A DNA stretch of 64,000 bases from Podospora bellae-mahoneyi (GCF_035222275.1 NC_085883.1:2728001-2792000); one strand, 5' to 3'. Counted from the stretch's first letter, positions 1 through 15,110 are shown. The notes: generated by a model from the sequence alone, not told the origin. Numbers and translations are program-made.

Positions 1-3000
1 GCAGAGATCTTTCCGGGGAACGAAAAAGAACCTCGCTCGGACTTTGGCCCTGGCTGTGGCCTCGCGGCCAATCCTTCTCCAAGCCGTCGGAAGGATGGCA
101 CGAGGTGCCGAAGGTGTCCTGTTACAGATACAAGATTCGAGTAACTCCAGGTCTGCTCAAATGAAGTGTTTGAGGACATTCCCGACGGTATTTGGCGGTG
201 TGGATCAAGCCAGAGTGGAAAACGCCGTTGGGATTTTGGCTGAAACATTCGAGACTCTTTTTCGGGTGCCGCTACCGCCCAGCAGCTCAGAAGCTGCAAC
301 GACGGTACATACATACCTACGGCGAGTACATGTGCCGGATCAGCTGCACGTTGGCAGAAAGAGGGTACATTCTGGGCATGGTTGTGTTGGTTGTTGGGAG
401 CACCAGAGACGGGGAGCAACATACGGAGTTTGGGGGTGACGACGCAGCCAATCGACTCGGAAAGATAGGGCCGTGGACTGTGGATATGCGAGCGGACTTA
501 ACCATGCGATCAGGACCGTGTGTTGTTCATGTGCTGTGTTGTTGGCCATGGGGAGAGAGGGGCGCAGGAAAGACGTGGTTCAACCGGGAATTTCCATATC
601 CTCAAGGACCAGAATCCATTTCCCAATTTGCGGTTTGTTCGAGGTCACGAAGCTGCATGTAATTGGTGAGTGGAGGTGCGACGTAAAAACGATGGTCAAA
701 ACGGGAATTAACTTTGACCAATCAGAGCCCCCAGTCTCTGTTAGGTCCGAGGGTTCATCTTCACTTCAAGGGTCTTCAGTGCGAGAGAGAGCACGTTCCA
801 TGCTTGAACATCACATCAACTTGGACTCGGCCGAATCCACGGTGAAGGACGACGACGACGTATCATCCAGGCCGAGAAGTTCTCTTTCAAAGGACCGCCC
901 CCTCCCTCCCCCCCTTCAAACTTAACCGCAAACTTCCGAGGACCACAGGGGACAGAGATATTTTGCAGTGGTTCTGGGTCCTGTGAGTCCTTGTGTTCCA
1001 GAACCTGGTAACGTCTCCTCCAACTGTCCCAACGCCCAGTTCCACCTCTTTTCTCGACCAACAACCATTTCGGACTCGACCAACTGCATTTCGTTGGTAT
1101 TTTCCCAGGTATATTATTATCTATACTTGACAAGTCGCACAGCATAGCAGACTGTCTTAAGGCCCTTTTCTACCCAACGAGGATCTTGATGTCTATCAGA
1201 TCCCATTTATCAGGCACCGTTTCCAGGAGCAGGAGACCGTCCCAACGTTGGACCGTTTTCTTAGCTTCCTTCACGCCCTTTTTTCATCCAAACCAGGATC
1301 GGCCTTTTTTCACCCACTTACTGCACAGGCATGGCACAGGCGAAAATGGAAGACCCGATAGAATATCCTTGGAATCGTAACCCGGGCGGCAAGGCTTCAG
1401 CTCTGGTTCGGCGCCGTCGGCCCCCACTCTCGCTCACCTAAAACCGCTCCGCTTCGTCCGTTCTCGCTGTGCCGTTGGGTTATTTAAGCGGAAGGCCGAG
1501 CCTCGCTGTTCCGTGTGGAGTTTTCTCCGTAGGGTGGTTGGTGGTGCTTTTTGATACCTTTCCCAAAAGGGTTTCTGCTCAGAGAGACGAGCCCCTGGCC
1601 CGTATTTTTGGGCCGCAAATATCGAAGATGGTCGTCGTGCTGCTTTTAAAACATTTACGAGATGGGGAGGGGATGGGAAGGGAGCCGGTGTACCTCGGTA
1701 TTCTCTTCTTCGGGCAGCAGGCTGGCTGGCAGAGACAAGATACCCAGATTTCTCCCCACTCTCTCTCCGATCAAACTCGGAATTTGATGTCCATCCCCAC
1801 TTTTGAGGGTTGTCTACACTGGTGAAGCCTGCGCCGCAGCTTCTTTTTCGTTGCCGCCGGCGCCGGCCGAGGCTAGGCTTGGATGGGCGAATGTTCGTAA
1901 GGCTGGTTGGTGCATTCGCCCCACAACTTGAGGGTGGTATTCTGAACCGGGTGTTTTCGCACGTTCATTGTGATTTTTGCAGGAGAGCCGGAGGGTGGTA
2001 GCTTTGCGAGATCAGGCGAAGGCCTGGTGCGAGAGGCGTAGCATAGCTGAGTACCTACCTGGAGTTCTGAGTTGTGGGGCTTGAGAGAGAGAGAGAGACG
2101 GGATATAACTGGATTTGGAGGCATTCTCCAAGTGGACGTTTGTGCACCGCGGGGAGTACGAGTCTGGGGTGTCCGGGGCGGTGGGTCGTTTGGTACAGTT
2201 GGCCGTTTTGGTAGGCTTTTGGGCGTCGGCATCATGGTTGGGAGAACGCAAACTTTTGCGAGGTGGAAAAAGATGAATGATTGCGAATGTGGGATAGAAA
2301 CGGTGAGTGTTGGATTTGTCAGAAACTGAATTGTCATCAACACAACACCATCGTCCATAATCACGATATCTACCATTTGTCAAATCCGGCAGAAATTCGG
2401 ACTCTAGTCTCATTAAATGTCATCGTCTTAACACTAGTGTCCGCTTTTCCGCGCGGGCGGGTAGCCGTTGAGCTCCCAACGACAAGGCAAAGAGGTAAGC
2501 ACTGATGCAGAGAATGCTGACACAGTCAGCAGTTTAACTTGGACTTCCAGCTCCTCCGCCAAGATCCATCATCACTCATTGGGGGGGGGGGGAAAGTGTG
2601 GTATTTTAACAATTTGTTGATTCTTCAAAATGTGAGAAGACTTGGACTTGCAATCCAAAATCCTGATAAGAGGCTACAAGAAAAGAGCAACGTAGAAATC
2701 GCTGCCACAAAAACGCTGCGGGCAAGCACGTGCTTTCCTCCCAGAAAACACCTCAAAAAGCAGAGAGTCCCTCCCAACCAGCCTGGCCCTGATGAATGCT
2801 GTCCCTGATATCCCCAAGTCCCTGAACCCCGTGAAAATGCCGATCAATTCGTTGCGTATGGGATGCCGACCCCTCCTGAGAGTGGTGACCTTTTCCCACC
2901 ACGCCAGTACTGGCATAGTTGTACCGATAATCTGTTGTTGTGTGGTGATTGTTGTTTTTATGTTGGCGGTTGCGTATATATGTGATGTGTATATCCTTTG

Positions 3001-3084
3001 CCTTGAGGCGTCCCTCTCTTGTACCCCTATTTTCCCTTGCCCTTGGTGTCCAAACAATCTCCAAGCGAAACAAAAAATCCATGC
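1..3084. other. Gene-poor stretch downstream of the bZIP gene
   Basis: I see no supported gene here. The open frames on both strands are short, have no recognisable domains and overlap one another. The last few hundred bases must include the 3' untranslated region of the minus-strand bZIP gene that ends at 3085. A run of 12 G lies at about 2580-2591. No rRNA, tRNA or transposon ends were recognised by eye. Confidence 0.5.
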
Positions 3085-4072
3085 TTATTGCTGTGGACCA
3101 TAACCAGGCGAGCCAGGCATGGACAGCGGCGTCTTCGGGTACTCGGTGTAGCTACCAGAGTCCGAGCAGGCCGCCGAGTGTTCGAGAGAGTGTGACAGAG
3201 GCGGAGTCTGTGTCAGGCACCCATCAGCAACGGTGATCTTCTTGAGAGTTTTTACGGGCCACGATGAAGGTTTTGAAGAGGAGGAAGATGTGGAGGAGGT
3301 GCAGTAGCTTGGTTCCGAGAGGCACTCACATTCGGGGTCAGATGCTCGAAGGGAGGAGGGTGGCCTCCGTGCATGGGCATCCCTGGGAAGAAGCCGTTGT
3401 TGTAGCTATCCAAGGCTTGCATGGATGGCAGAGAAATGGTGTTTGAGTACTCGGCGAGTGTTACGACTGGATCTTGGGGCATTTGGTGGAAGTTGTAGGG
3501 AGTGAACATCTCGTCGCTGGGAGGAGCAGGGTAGCCAGTCTGGTAGTAGGGGCCCACTGGGCTGGTGGATCGATCTCTGTCATCCTCGTAGCTGTGGCTG
3601 AAGAGGTACTGATCGTGCTGTCCATAGGATGGAGTTGTGAAGTGAGGAGCGACAACCTGTCTGCCGGTGGCAGGTGGCGATTGCTTCCGTGCCTTGGTCG
3701 CTGGGGCGCGCTTCGCAGGCTTGGGTGTTGGGCTTGTCTTCTCACTGCCGGGAGAGGGGGATTCGTCTGATACTCCGGCCTTGCGCTCCAGCTCTTCCAT
3801 GCGCTTCTTCAACTTCTTGCCTGTACCCAGCTGTTTAGTGTTTGCACTTGGAGTGTCGTCCCATGAGGCTACGTACGATAGTTGCGTTGGGCAATGCGGT
3901 TCTGTATCCTCCTCCTCTCGGCAAGGTCTGAGATCTTGGTCCAGTCCTCGTCGGGGTTGGCTGAGGGGCTGAAGGCGCTGCTGGTGCCGTGCGAGAATTG
4001 TCTTGCGGGCGCCATTGGGGCCTGCTGGTAATGGGTATATGTGTGCGGGTTGAGCTGGAACATGCTGGCCAT
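3085..4072 (-). CDS. bZIP transcription factor
   Basis: Fungal basic leucine-zipper regulator expected to bind DNA as a dimer in the nucleus. Three exons are inferred: 4072-3877, 3820-3330 and 3240-3085, with introns of 56 bp (GTACGT...CAG) and about 89 bp (GTGAGT...AAG; the acceptor could lie 3 bp further on). The basic region RRRIQNRIAQRNYR spans the first junction at about residue 65 and runs into KKLKKRMEELERK, matching the AP-1-like pattern QNRxAQRxYR. The zipper is short. The rest is Pro/Ser/Thr-rich and low in complexity, ending in a tail with SDSGSYTEYPKTP. The product is about 280 aa. If the second intron were not removed, translation would stop at 3252 and lose the Ser/Pro tail. It stands alone beside a very long gene-free upstream region. 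The target genes cannot be told from sequence. Confidence 0.85.
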
Positions 4073-7000
4073 GGTGAACGGCGTCTTGTAAAGCCAGGTA
4101 AGGTTTGGGATGAGAAGAAGTAAGGTGGTGAGGTGAGGTGAGATGAGAACCGTGTGCCAGATCCGAGAGGATGGGACGAACTATATATCCAAGTTGGTGG
4201 GTGCGGCGTCAAACGTCTATCTCTACGTCGGAGGGAGGGGGAGATCAGTCTTAAGAGCTGGCCCAAGAAGATTCACCAAGTCGAGGTACTCACAAGCCCA
4301 CATGCAGGGATTCCATGGATGGTCTACGGCAAATTGACTGGTAAGTATCCTTGGACACTCTTGCTGGTTATTCTGCAGCCTGGTTGTGAGGTACCCGCTA
4401 CCGACCCACCCGCAAGGATCCTTGGGTTCATGGGTCGTCGTGTCTTGGACCGGGGGTGAATATGGGGCCATGCATGGAACTGGGCGTGTTGGTTGTTGAA
4501 GATGTACCTGGGTACTTCGAGCATTTCATGACCGTGGAGGTACGTACCCAAAGCCTGGTGTGGTGTTGCGCACCCCCTCCTCTCCCCTTCCCCCCATTCC
4601 GTCCACTGGGCCGGTACTGAGCTCTGAGGTTGAGGAGAGGAAATGCTTCATGGGGCAGAGAAGCGCGGTTTGTTCCTAGCCTGATGCTCATCTTGCAACC
4701 TAGGGATCCTGGGCTAAACTCGATACCTGAAGAAACACATTCACATGTAGAGAAAAGAGAACCTAGAAGGGAGAAAGAAGAGGTTCAGCGGGGTCGTCCG
4801 CATGCCCGCTCCGGTTTACGAGGCACCTCAACAGCTGGGTGGAATGCAACGGGCACCAAAAGAGAAGAAACGGTGGAGTTTGAGCAATCACCGCCCCCTC
4901 CCCCCCCGTTTTCAGGCAGCCATAAATCTCTGGGTCGTGGGTTGGCGTGGGTAAAATTAGCCCTGATAGCGCATTTAGCCCAGTTGTGGTGGGTGGTGGC
5001 TGCAAAGGACCGCAAAAGCAGCGTCCAGGGTTATTTTCGGGGGCCTGGCGGTGAGTGGGCCACCAATGACAAGCCAAGTGCCCTGTCCCTTGTCTTCCGA
5101 AAATGCTTCCCCTCAAACTTGCGTTCCTATTGGTCAAGATCCCGTCGCCGGTTGGCCTAAGCTCACGTCCCCGGATCTCTCCACCACCGTAGGGCTGGGT
5201 TGCTATGCGCTAGTCTCTTCTAGGGCAATCCTAGAGAAACAGCCATCTCAGTCAACATCCACCGATCCTTCCCCGGAGACTTCAGATGTGGCAGTGACAG
5301 AAATGTCAAGTGAGGATGATTCAAATCTATCTAGCCTTACAACTAGGCTCGCAGACTCGGTGGTTCTCTCATGAGTCCCTCGCCGACAACCCGGAGGTTC
5401 CTCTCGAACTCATCTCTGGGGGCGGCTTGCAGCCTCATGGTGCAGCTGGGGATCACACTGTCGTTTTGCGGCGCAAACCCTCGGTGACACAGGCCAGCTT
5501 CGAGAACAAATCTTGGCCCGTCTGTGCATATGTCGGGCCCGGTGGTTGCGTGATTGGAACCGATTCTCTGGGCCAGTGTCGAAGGGTGGTTTAGTCGATC
5601 TTCTTGTTTCTCGACTCTACAAGCTTCCAAGAAATGGCATTCAGTAATGAAGTCGCAGGATCTCAGGAGCATCAGGCTAGGTGAGGTGGCCGGTATCGCA
5701 GTGTTGCAACTGCTTGTTTTACATTTTACATTCGGAGGGTGAGGTTGACGGCCTCAGCGGGACTCACGTGCTTCCCTGTGCTTGATAAGAGGCTGGCCCA
5801 GAAATAGAGTCCTGACAAAGCACCTTGTCGATCAGTGATTGGCTGAGAGGACTTGGGGTAATTGGATTAAGGTTTTGTGTCTGGTGGCCTCTTGGCACAT
5901 CCAGGTTAGTGGATGTGGCGTCCGTGCAGCCAGTCCTGATCGGCCGAATTCTGCTGCCTGGTTTTGAAGTGTCGATGGTCTCGACGGCAGACGGGTATCA
6001 TCGTTTCAATCTTGCCCTGGCTCCATCACCAAGCTCTCTCCCGTCGCCCCGCATTCAATCATCGTCGACGATTGATTTTCCTAAAGAGAACTAACCAGGA
6101 CCCGCACCGACCCCCGCTACAAAGTACTGTACATTAGTGTTGTTCCTCTTCGGCCCCCGCGCGTGCGGTCGTGATCAGTCATCACCCTTTCAACCTTCGT
6201 CCTCACAGCCATTTGTTTGAGATCGTGTCCATCGTCCGATCATACTGCTTGGCCACTACGCTGGCCGGCGAGTCCACAACTCTTTTGATCCTTCGTTTTG
6301 GTCACGACATCACAACTTGGAAGGCTGTCTGGGTCAAGTTTGGTGCTCCTTTCACCTGCAGTTTTCCATCAAACCGCGTTTACAGAAGATTAAGCGTGGG
6401 AGGTCGTTGAAGAGACCCGCTATTTTCTGCGCCATTATCCAATCAGGTTAAATGGCTCGTAAAATCGGGAGCATCCCTAGCGGCGCAATCTCCCGCTTTT
6501 CCCAGAGCCTTGGCTTCACCTTCATCTTGGCATCTGTCTCGATGCCTAACCTTAAACCAGGGCCCTCAGCCTTGGGGTCGCCGAACCTCTATGCAGTTTG
6601 GAGTAGTGGCTGGCCAATTGTTTGCAAGGCGACGATGTTCAATGTGATGTTATTCACAATAGGATTCGGCAACCCTCGCTTCAGCTTGCTGACGGGCCTC
6701 GAGGTTGACGACTTTGCTACATCCTTGACGCTAGAGATCACAGGCACCCATATTTCCCCCCAGGAGGAACTCATCTCTCCCGATATAGCATCACATGGTT
6801 CCTTTAGCGACCCCCGAGTGACAAGTCAAGCCGATCACCGACTCGACGGCTTCTTGGCTGGCTCCGAGTGTCTAGACATCCTGCTCAGTCCAGATGTGGA
6901 ACACTTTCCAGAAAGGGAACTCGAGTCCAGACGTTAGGAATCCGGATCAACCCCGTTGAAGTATCACAGGTCGGCCGCCGACCATTCCCGCTTGCCGATC

Positions 7001-10000
7001 GTTGCATTTCAATTGTTACTAGCCGTCCTCGCAAGATACCCTCCGACGCCACAGGATGCTTGTTTCAACAGTTCATGAGATGGTTACAGCTTCATGCGGC
7101 CCTGTTTCCTGAGGGGAAAATGCAGGCCGGGAACATACAGAACGCATGTCACAGATGGATATGATTGGAGGGCGCTCGAACCTCATGCTGAAGCTGTGCC
7201 ACGCGGGAGAGGTAGCAACCCTCATCCACTCGGCCGATTCCTATTGCTAATTTCTCCGGGGAGTTGACTATAATGGTGCCTCAGTCGGGGACTACGCAGG
7301 GTCTCCTCCAGCGAGTAGTATCTCTTGTGCCTGAAGTATGGTTCTGCGGAGATGCCGTCTAATGCGAGGGCGATATCGAAGCTACCTACCTATTCTCAGC
7401 GACAGCAAACAGATATCAAGCCATTCAGCGAGACATGATTAAACTCAAACAATCTGGAACACATCCATCTGCAACATATGACACTGCAGCTTCAATGATT
7501 TTGGCAGATAGCTTCCGAAAGTTCCCAAAATCTATGGCAAATGCTTCAGCGATGCTGTCGTAACATCTCCAGCTAGTGATGATGAGCCTCTGTCTCCTAA
7601 TGAGCCCAAGAAATTGGCAGGCACGACACATGTACGGGGTAATTCTGTGCTGACAGGTTACAGATCTCACCCAGGGTGTAGCCGTACGGCGGTGCAAGGG
7701 CACGGTTAGGTCTCTCCACCGGCTTGGAACGGAAGCTCGTAGGGCTAATAGAGAAAGTATCGTCCGGGTATCATTTTGACCGCTTTTCTGCCGTTGAAGA
7801 CTAAGAAGATACCTTTCCACGTTTCAGCTCCATATATAAAGTGCTGACCGCATCAGGCACCTTTTCACCTGCCCACCAATACCTCCATTCGTCTGGAAAG
7901 CCACAGGGGCATCAATCTGTCTGAGGCAAATCTATTTGATGCGGACGTCTGTTTGGGATGAAGCAGGAGCAACGGTCGAGTCCTTTTCGGCCAGTCACAA
8001 CCTCAGACCGGTTGATATATCTCCAGTTGCGGCCTCGAGCAAGAGTCCCTGGCATTCTTGGCATTCTCGCAAAGCGATCTAGGTTTGAGAATTAGCCCAG
8101 TTACGTGGCCATCTTCTTATTCTCCTAGGCGACTGACTAACTCGTTGCCTTGGACCATTTTCTTTCTCACCACGATGGGGACCTTCTCACATCATGTCAA
8201 CGAGCAGCCAATGCCTTCACTTGGATCGTATAAAACCTGGGCATTCCCACCATCTCGACCGGACAGCCTCGTAAACCAGCCTGACAAAACGAGGCGGACT
8301 TTTTTTCTTGGGCGATATCACGGTTACAAGCGCACACGCACGTCACAACAAACGGGGACGGTTCAACCGCCCCCCGCAAGAAATTCACGAGGTCGAACGA
8401 CCACCAGGGAAGGGTTACATACACTCTTTGTTGCACTAGGCGACTATTAGCGAGCGGACAAGAGCGGGTGTAACATCAACCACTAGGTAACCCCCAATTT
8501 CCAAATCTTGGACTCCGTAGCCCCCGAAATGTGAACTGTTCCTAAAGAAGGACCGAGAGCGACGTCTTCGAGGGACAGGCACAACAATTGGCTGTCGCAC
8601 AAAGCAGCACTTTGCGCGGGGAGGGGGCTAGCTGCCGTTGGGTTGAATGTTGAAGTGCTTATGCCAGAATCTACTTTGCTGGGTCCGGAGGGGTACGGAG
8701 CAATGGGAAATGTAGTAAGTGGTTTTGCGGCTCCAACACTAGTAGGGGACAAGAAAATCTTACGAACGGACGAACCATATTTGCCGGAGGTCTGTGGGTA
8801 GGGGGTGTTTTGGCGATCGCATCACTGATGCTAGACACCTGAATTGTTAGGGTTGCAGTTTGGAGGGGTTGTTTTACGAGTGCTGATATCGGAGACATAC
8901 ATGGTCGGTAGAAACGAGTTGGACTAACCGATGGTGTGGCAGAGCAGCCGTTTTGTTCATCAATCCCCACGCCATGGTATCATTGACCTCGTACTTTGAC
9001 ACGACTTCCTACCTGCTACCAACCATCGAAACGACAAAGGATACCTCGAAGCACCAAATCAGGAAAAGTGTACAAAAGAACGCCGGATGACGCGTCCAGA
9101 GTTCGTACAGACAAAAGTACTGAGCCATATCGGCATGTTTGAACCTTGGGACGTGGGCTAGATTTGAATGGGGAGGGAGGTGACATTTTTCGCTAGGGCA
9201 GGGAGAGGTGGGGGGGGGGGTGTTGGTTGGGTTGGTGGAACGGAAACTCGCAGTAGCGCCGTGGGCGCTTCTTCTTGATGGAAGTATGGGTGTTACTGAT
9301 GGAGGTGGCATGTCTTGAAACTATCAATGGCAGCAAATGCCCGCGCATAGGTCAGCTGTCATTGCTTCTGTTAAAGATAGAGGAGTGTCGATCAGTTTCT
9401 TAGATGGGAAAATAATAGGTAGCTAAGCATGCTTAAGGTAATTGGAACCGCTGGCACTATCTCCCCCCTCAACCCCCCATCATTGCCGGCAACTTCCACA
9501 TAGATACCTAGTTAGCTACCACCACCAACACCAACTTGAGCATACACTACTGGCTTCAATCAACTTCCTGATATCTCTCCAAGAAAAGGTGGCATTATGA
9601 CTCGCTAACATAAAAACCCCTCAAACACCACCGTCCTAAAACAAGAAATTTCGTTGCCTATGATCAAGTGGATTTACCCACTCAAACGAGGCGCTCTTGT
9701 TCTTGGGTAAGGGTCGCTCCCAGAAATTAGCCCACTTCACCTCCTGGGCTCTGAACCCACTCAAGTTTGTTCATTAATCATGTGGAGGAAAAAAAAACGG
9801 GAAACGGCTGCCAGGTTCAAACCGGTGGTTCGTGCGCCGGCCATTAACTGTGGATCACCTAGGTCCCACCTTGGATTGGTAGCAGTGCAAAAATCTTGGC
9901 GACAAACCCTCCGCAGCTCTCTTATTGCGACAAATCAGAATGCGGGAGGGAAGGTCTGGTTTGGTATGGAGAAGGGTAGTATCCTGCCTTTATGCAGAGA

Positions 10001-13000
10001 CAATGAGAGAGCGATATAAAAATGCGGCTATGTTCGGTAGCTAAATGTCTTAGTATTCATGGAAGGCTACTGGTCACGTTGGGTTTTGGAGAGGGTGGGT
10101 TTTTTTTTGTTTTTTGTTAACCACTAGGTAGGTGAATTCATTAGGGGTGTATCATGCGGTCTTTAGATCAGGCTAGTGTGTAAGGTCACTAGATCTTGAC
10201 CATCATTTATAGAATGGTGTCTCTTGCCCCCAAGTTTCAGGTAAAGATCTTCAACCACCCCCTCGGGGACCATAGCGACTTTCCATCTGCTTTCCAAGTG
10301 GTGAACTTTCTGCAGAAAAATAACAGCTGTGCCGCTGCCATCCCCGGATTGTTGATGCCTAGAGAGGTGTGATATGAGATCTGCCCGCTCATGCATGGAA
10401 AACACACAAAGTATTGATATCTTACTGGGAACCACGGAGCATGCATTTTGCTAGAACCAACTCCCCGTGATAGGCGGTAAGGCAAACCTCTAGATGGGTG
10501 ACGTGCCAGCTATTCAGGGGTTCAAGGAGGCCGTGGTGGGTGGTTCGGATAGTTGGGTTTGTCTCTCGTTGACGGTGAAATAGTGGTCTCGACCGGCCGA
10601 GGCACGGCGCATCGGCTGATGATCTGCAACAACCAAAGACTTGACACTCGACGCGTCCCTCCTCCCCATTGTGGATAGATGTTGGCGCCCTCGACCGGTT
10701 TCGGATTGTTCAACAGACTGGTTCTGGCAGTCAGGGGTAACAACCCTCCGTTTCCCGCTCAATGAAAAGGGGGTTGCGCCACCACAACCATCTCCAGGTC
10801 CCAGGTCTGCAAAGGTCTTGTTCCCGAAAGGATATGCTTATTGCCTGCAGCGGTTAAGGCTCTCTCGGAGGGTGGGAGGGGTGGGTGAGTGCGTGTCAGC
10901 CGGAACCTGCTGCTTGGTGACGGCATCAGTCAGCATCTGCAGGGCTCGACCTCATGCAGATTTAATTGAACCCCAAGAAAGAAGCACAGTTTTTAGCCTT
11001 GGCGTTCATGGGGGAATAGACAATAGGAAGAGGAAAGAAGAGGAAGTTCATAGTCCCGGCGGTAAACGTTACCGTAACAAGGCCGAACCCCGCAAGACAA
11101 GACAAGAGGATGACCCGAAGTTTCTGTCGTCCCAGCTTTGGGCGGCCGCTCCAGTTCATCTTGGGCCGAGATGTGGTTTACATGTGAGAGGCTATACCTT
11201 GCTCTGGTATATTGTTGGCGGGAAAACGCCACAACCATCCTGTCGGGTGGACAAGACATCGACTTGACCACAAGGCCATTGCTTCATACCAGCTCCAACG
11301 CCCTGCTGTCAGGTCTAGAAGTCATAACACATCTCGAAAACAACCTCTGACTACTTGTCAGGCAAGATTTCCGTCGCGGGCCGGCTGTGCCAGAGTAACA
11401 GTTCAAAGTTCGTCGGCCCACGAGCCATCCGGTGAATGAGTCGAAATGAATTATGTATTACTGATACATTTCCATACATAGCACCCAACGAAGCCCGTGA
11501 TGGATGTTGCGGCCGCCGACGCTGCTATTCTTGAGCCTCATCATGTTGGGACCCACCGGTGTCCAGGTACCCGCATTGTCTCTTCGTCTGCTACCCAGTG
11601 ACCGTGGTCCTCTGAAGTCGTCGCTTGACGCTAGTTACCCTACAATTCATTATCCATGTGACTGGAGGAAGCCGTTGAGGTTGGGGAAGACGTGATATGA
11701 TACTGCAGCAACCCTTCACGGGGACACCCGGCTGCCCGCGTTGACGGAAGGAAATCAAGCCAGACTCAAAGACGCCACTCCCTTGCCATCCACGAGTAAC
11801 CGTCGAGAGCTTTAGTTAGAAGGGTGTACCGGTAGTGGGATCGGTCAGCAAGACGACAATAAGTAGAGTCCTTAACTCAGATTGTCGTCTGATAGACTTT
11901 GTTTGATGGGCTCGTCCGCATCAAAAGATACCACCAATCAGAACCTCTCGCTCGTGTAAATGAGCCAGGGCCAGAATCCAGTCCCATGTCCGTTTCGTCA
12001 AGCAAAAGAGGGCAAAATAGCCGCTTTCGGTAACACCGCTTTTGAACCACAACTAAACATGCAGAAACGCCGCAATAACAAGATAGCCCCACCGTTTTGG
12101 GAGATAACAATACCTACCGGAGGCTCCGAATTGCTAAAAGGCTTCGAAAAGACCCGACAAATACAAAATGTTGGAACCTCCCACAGAAAACGCAGATGTC
12201 TCAACACATGAGAATGATGGCCTCATACCGAGGACTTTAATGGCAAGTATGAATAACGGAGGGGAGCATTGGGTTGGGGATAAGCGCACACCATCCGTAC
12301 AATCAACACCCCACCTCAAAACCGAGAATGTAGCGGTACCTCGACTGGGAACTGACAGCGGTTGCTCATCATGCCCATGCTCACACCTTCATAGGGCTGG
12401 GTGGCTTTGCCTCCTTCTCCACAAAACGAAGCTTGACGTGTAAGCTCTGCACTCCCCCACGACGCGGATGCACTTCCGCAACAAGTGTCTGGCAGCAGTA
12501 TCAGTATTTGAAATCCACTCCGTGGCTGTTGATACTCCAAGGTGACTGAGTTCTGGCGGCCGAGTGCGGTTTGACTCGCCAAGACAACCGTTCTTCGGCG
12601 TTACATTGCTCGCCTGCTCCGCCGACCCAGAAGGCTCCCAGGGTTGATGCCCAGTTTGGGCTGTATTGGCGAACGGCTGGCGATAACAACGACGGAGGCG
12701 TCGAGCGCTCAGTAATTTACAGACAGCGAGGTGCAGATCTCGTTTGGACAGCGCAGTTTCCAACTTGATCTGGCATGCTTGATAGTGGTTTGGCGGTGTG
12801 GAAGAATACCGTGTTCCTCAAACGACTCGGATGTTCATGATGGAGGGTGGTGTTACATGAAGAACCGTGCATGAGTTGCATGAGAGGGTTGAGATGAAGT
12901 AACCAGTACCGCATGACAGGAACTGGATGCAAGAGGACCTTGCCAACGGGGCGACCTCCAGACAATTTACACATACACTGAGGATGGATGCCAAGACGTA

Positions 13001-15110
13001 CCTGACTGCCTCATGTTAATCCCGTGTTCTAGCGTATCTTGCTGCCATTTCAAATGGAAATCCTCCTGCGTAAGGCTGTTAGCGCAAGCCAGTCGTATAT
13101 CATTAGTATCATCACGTTCATGCTTATCATGATGAAGAGGCCATATCAAACTTGGTGATGGAATTTGAAATGGGCTGCAGTGGGACCTTCTCGAGACCCG
13201 TGCAGCTGGTGAATTGATGCCTGGATGCAGGCCCAAATATCCAGTAACGCCCGAGGCGGTCAATGGCATCGGCAGCGTCATTAGAAGGTCGGTGTGCCTG
13301 TCTACCGTCGGGCGGTTGTGATGGTGCAGTTGAACCGACCTCTGGGAGCATATCCGGCGCGCAACACCATGCTAAGAAGCTTCCACCACCGAGGAACTGG
13401 AGCGCTGGGGCCAATCATATGGCGAGAAAGAACGACTTCTGTGCCTCTCCCGCTTTCCCGTCCTCACAGCTCTCGTACCCGATCCCTCGGAAGGGCGGCG
13501 TCAGGCCCTCGCACCTCCCCGTGAAGCAGCACACCAGGACGCAGTTATCACTAATCCCAAGCCATGGACCAAGAACCCTCCTGGTTGCGTTGGTTTTGAG
13601 CGCATTTCGTAGTGTGATAGAGCGACAGACTGGCCATCCAGAGCCGGGTATTGCGGTGACTGGAGACCGGTGTTCTTGTTTTGAGTCCCAGAAAGCAAAG
13701 AGCTGCGTCAATAACTCAAACGCCACGAGAGGGGAGAGCGGCGTCTATTGCGTGGGACAGGATATGAAGTACCTGTGCAACAGCTTGTGAAACGTGATAC
13801 CAGGAGAGGGTGTCGTCGGCAGTTCTTGATGGGCCATGGTTCTGGACGGAATAATGCGAGCCTTGGCTGTGGCAACTGGCAATATTCTGGAGCGCCTGAA
13901 CACATCGCACAAGCGGGCGTTTTTGTGACCTTCGTTGAAGGCAAGCGCCGTGAGGGACCGCGTCTACCCCGCCGCTGGTAAACTTGTCCGAATCCCCGAT
14001 GGCCACGCACCCGGCAGAAAGTCGGCCGAGCACCTAGGGCAGAGTGCTTATCGTGTTACAGGGGGTGTTGATGGACAGTCAGGGTAGTCCCGTATCTCGA
14101 CGAGTCGTAGGGCCGAACAGCTGTCCAGGGTCGTTCGTGGGTAAATTAGCAAGCGAATATCTCGGTGGTACTCGCGAGGATGTTGAACCTGCGACAGAGA
14201 CAGGGCAGAGCTGTATCAAAGGCCGAGGGTCAGGCGGGTGCTTGGCAACAGCGAGGCTCAGGCGGACCACGGGGCTGGAGCTGCACAGCTCTGGCTCTGT
14301 TGATGTCGATGGGAGATCGCAGACAGAGAAGCGGGCGTCGCATGTCGCAGTGCAGGTTGCAGTCTGCATTGGCGTTTCCCCAGAGGGGCGCAGCATCTTT
14401 GCAATTCCCGCCTGTTCTGGGTGCACCAACACCAACGTCCACCAAGAAAGAGCGGGATTCCAGCAGAAGGGGCGGAGAGACAGGGGTCCAAGGCCCCCTT
14501 GTCCATCGCTGCAGAATGCGGCACGCCCAGTGCCAGCGCCAGCGGGGTGGGGCACGCCAAGGGCCTGCTGCTTCCGCGTCCCAATGTCTTGGCCCTCGAC
14601 ACCTTTCTTGGGTGTTCTTGGAATCTCCTGAGGTCTTTTTGAAACTTCCCAATCAGGAAAACATATTCGAATCAGGAAAAGTGCGGCTTGACCCCTCGGT
14701 CACCAAAACGGGTCTTGTTCAGAGTTGCCATAACGGACTGTCTGCAAGGGCGCTTTTGAAGACCACCAGGGATCACAGCCCGTACCCTCCGAACAACCAA
14801 GCAACAATCCAAGCCATCTCCGAATGCGCAATCCTGACGACGACGACCACCACCACCATTTCGGACTACTATCCCCGCTGATCACGCACCCTCACGTCAA
14901 CATGGCTGGCGGGAATTAACGTGCACATGGCTGCTGCCCCTCGCCCGACCCCGCGGCGCCCGCTCTGTCCCGTGTGCCGAGAAAGATGTGATATCAAAAG
15001 TCACAGCCACCAATCTGATATTCGAGCACCCCGCAGCTACCGGAACCTCTGTGTAACCCCCTCCGAGCCCATCCATGCCAGCTTCGCCGTATTCCCCCGC
15101 CAGTTGTTAT

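Noticed and set aside
3152-3254. Apparent frameshift near the bZIP C-terminus
   Set aside because: On a second base-by-base reading the segment contains CTCTCTCGAA, not CTCTCGAA. The frame is continuous through the Ser/Pro tail to 3085.
10641-11267. 208-codon plus-strand frame
   Set aside because: It has an ATG at 10641 but no recognisable domain, no supporting splice signals and an open minus-strand frame opposite it.
14044-14881. Overlapping frames of 195-238 codons in the gene-free region
   Set aside because: Three frames on both strands overlap the same bases and the products are Arg/Gly/Ser-rich without domains, so chance in GC-rich DNA is the better explanation.
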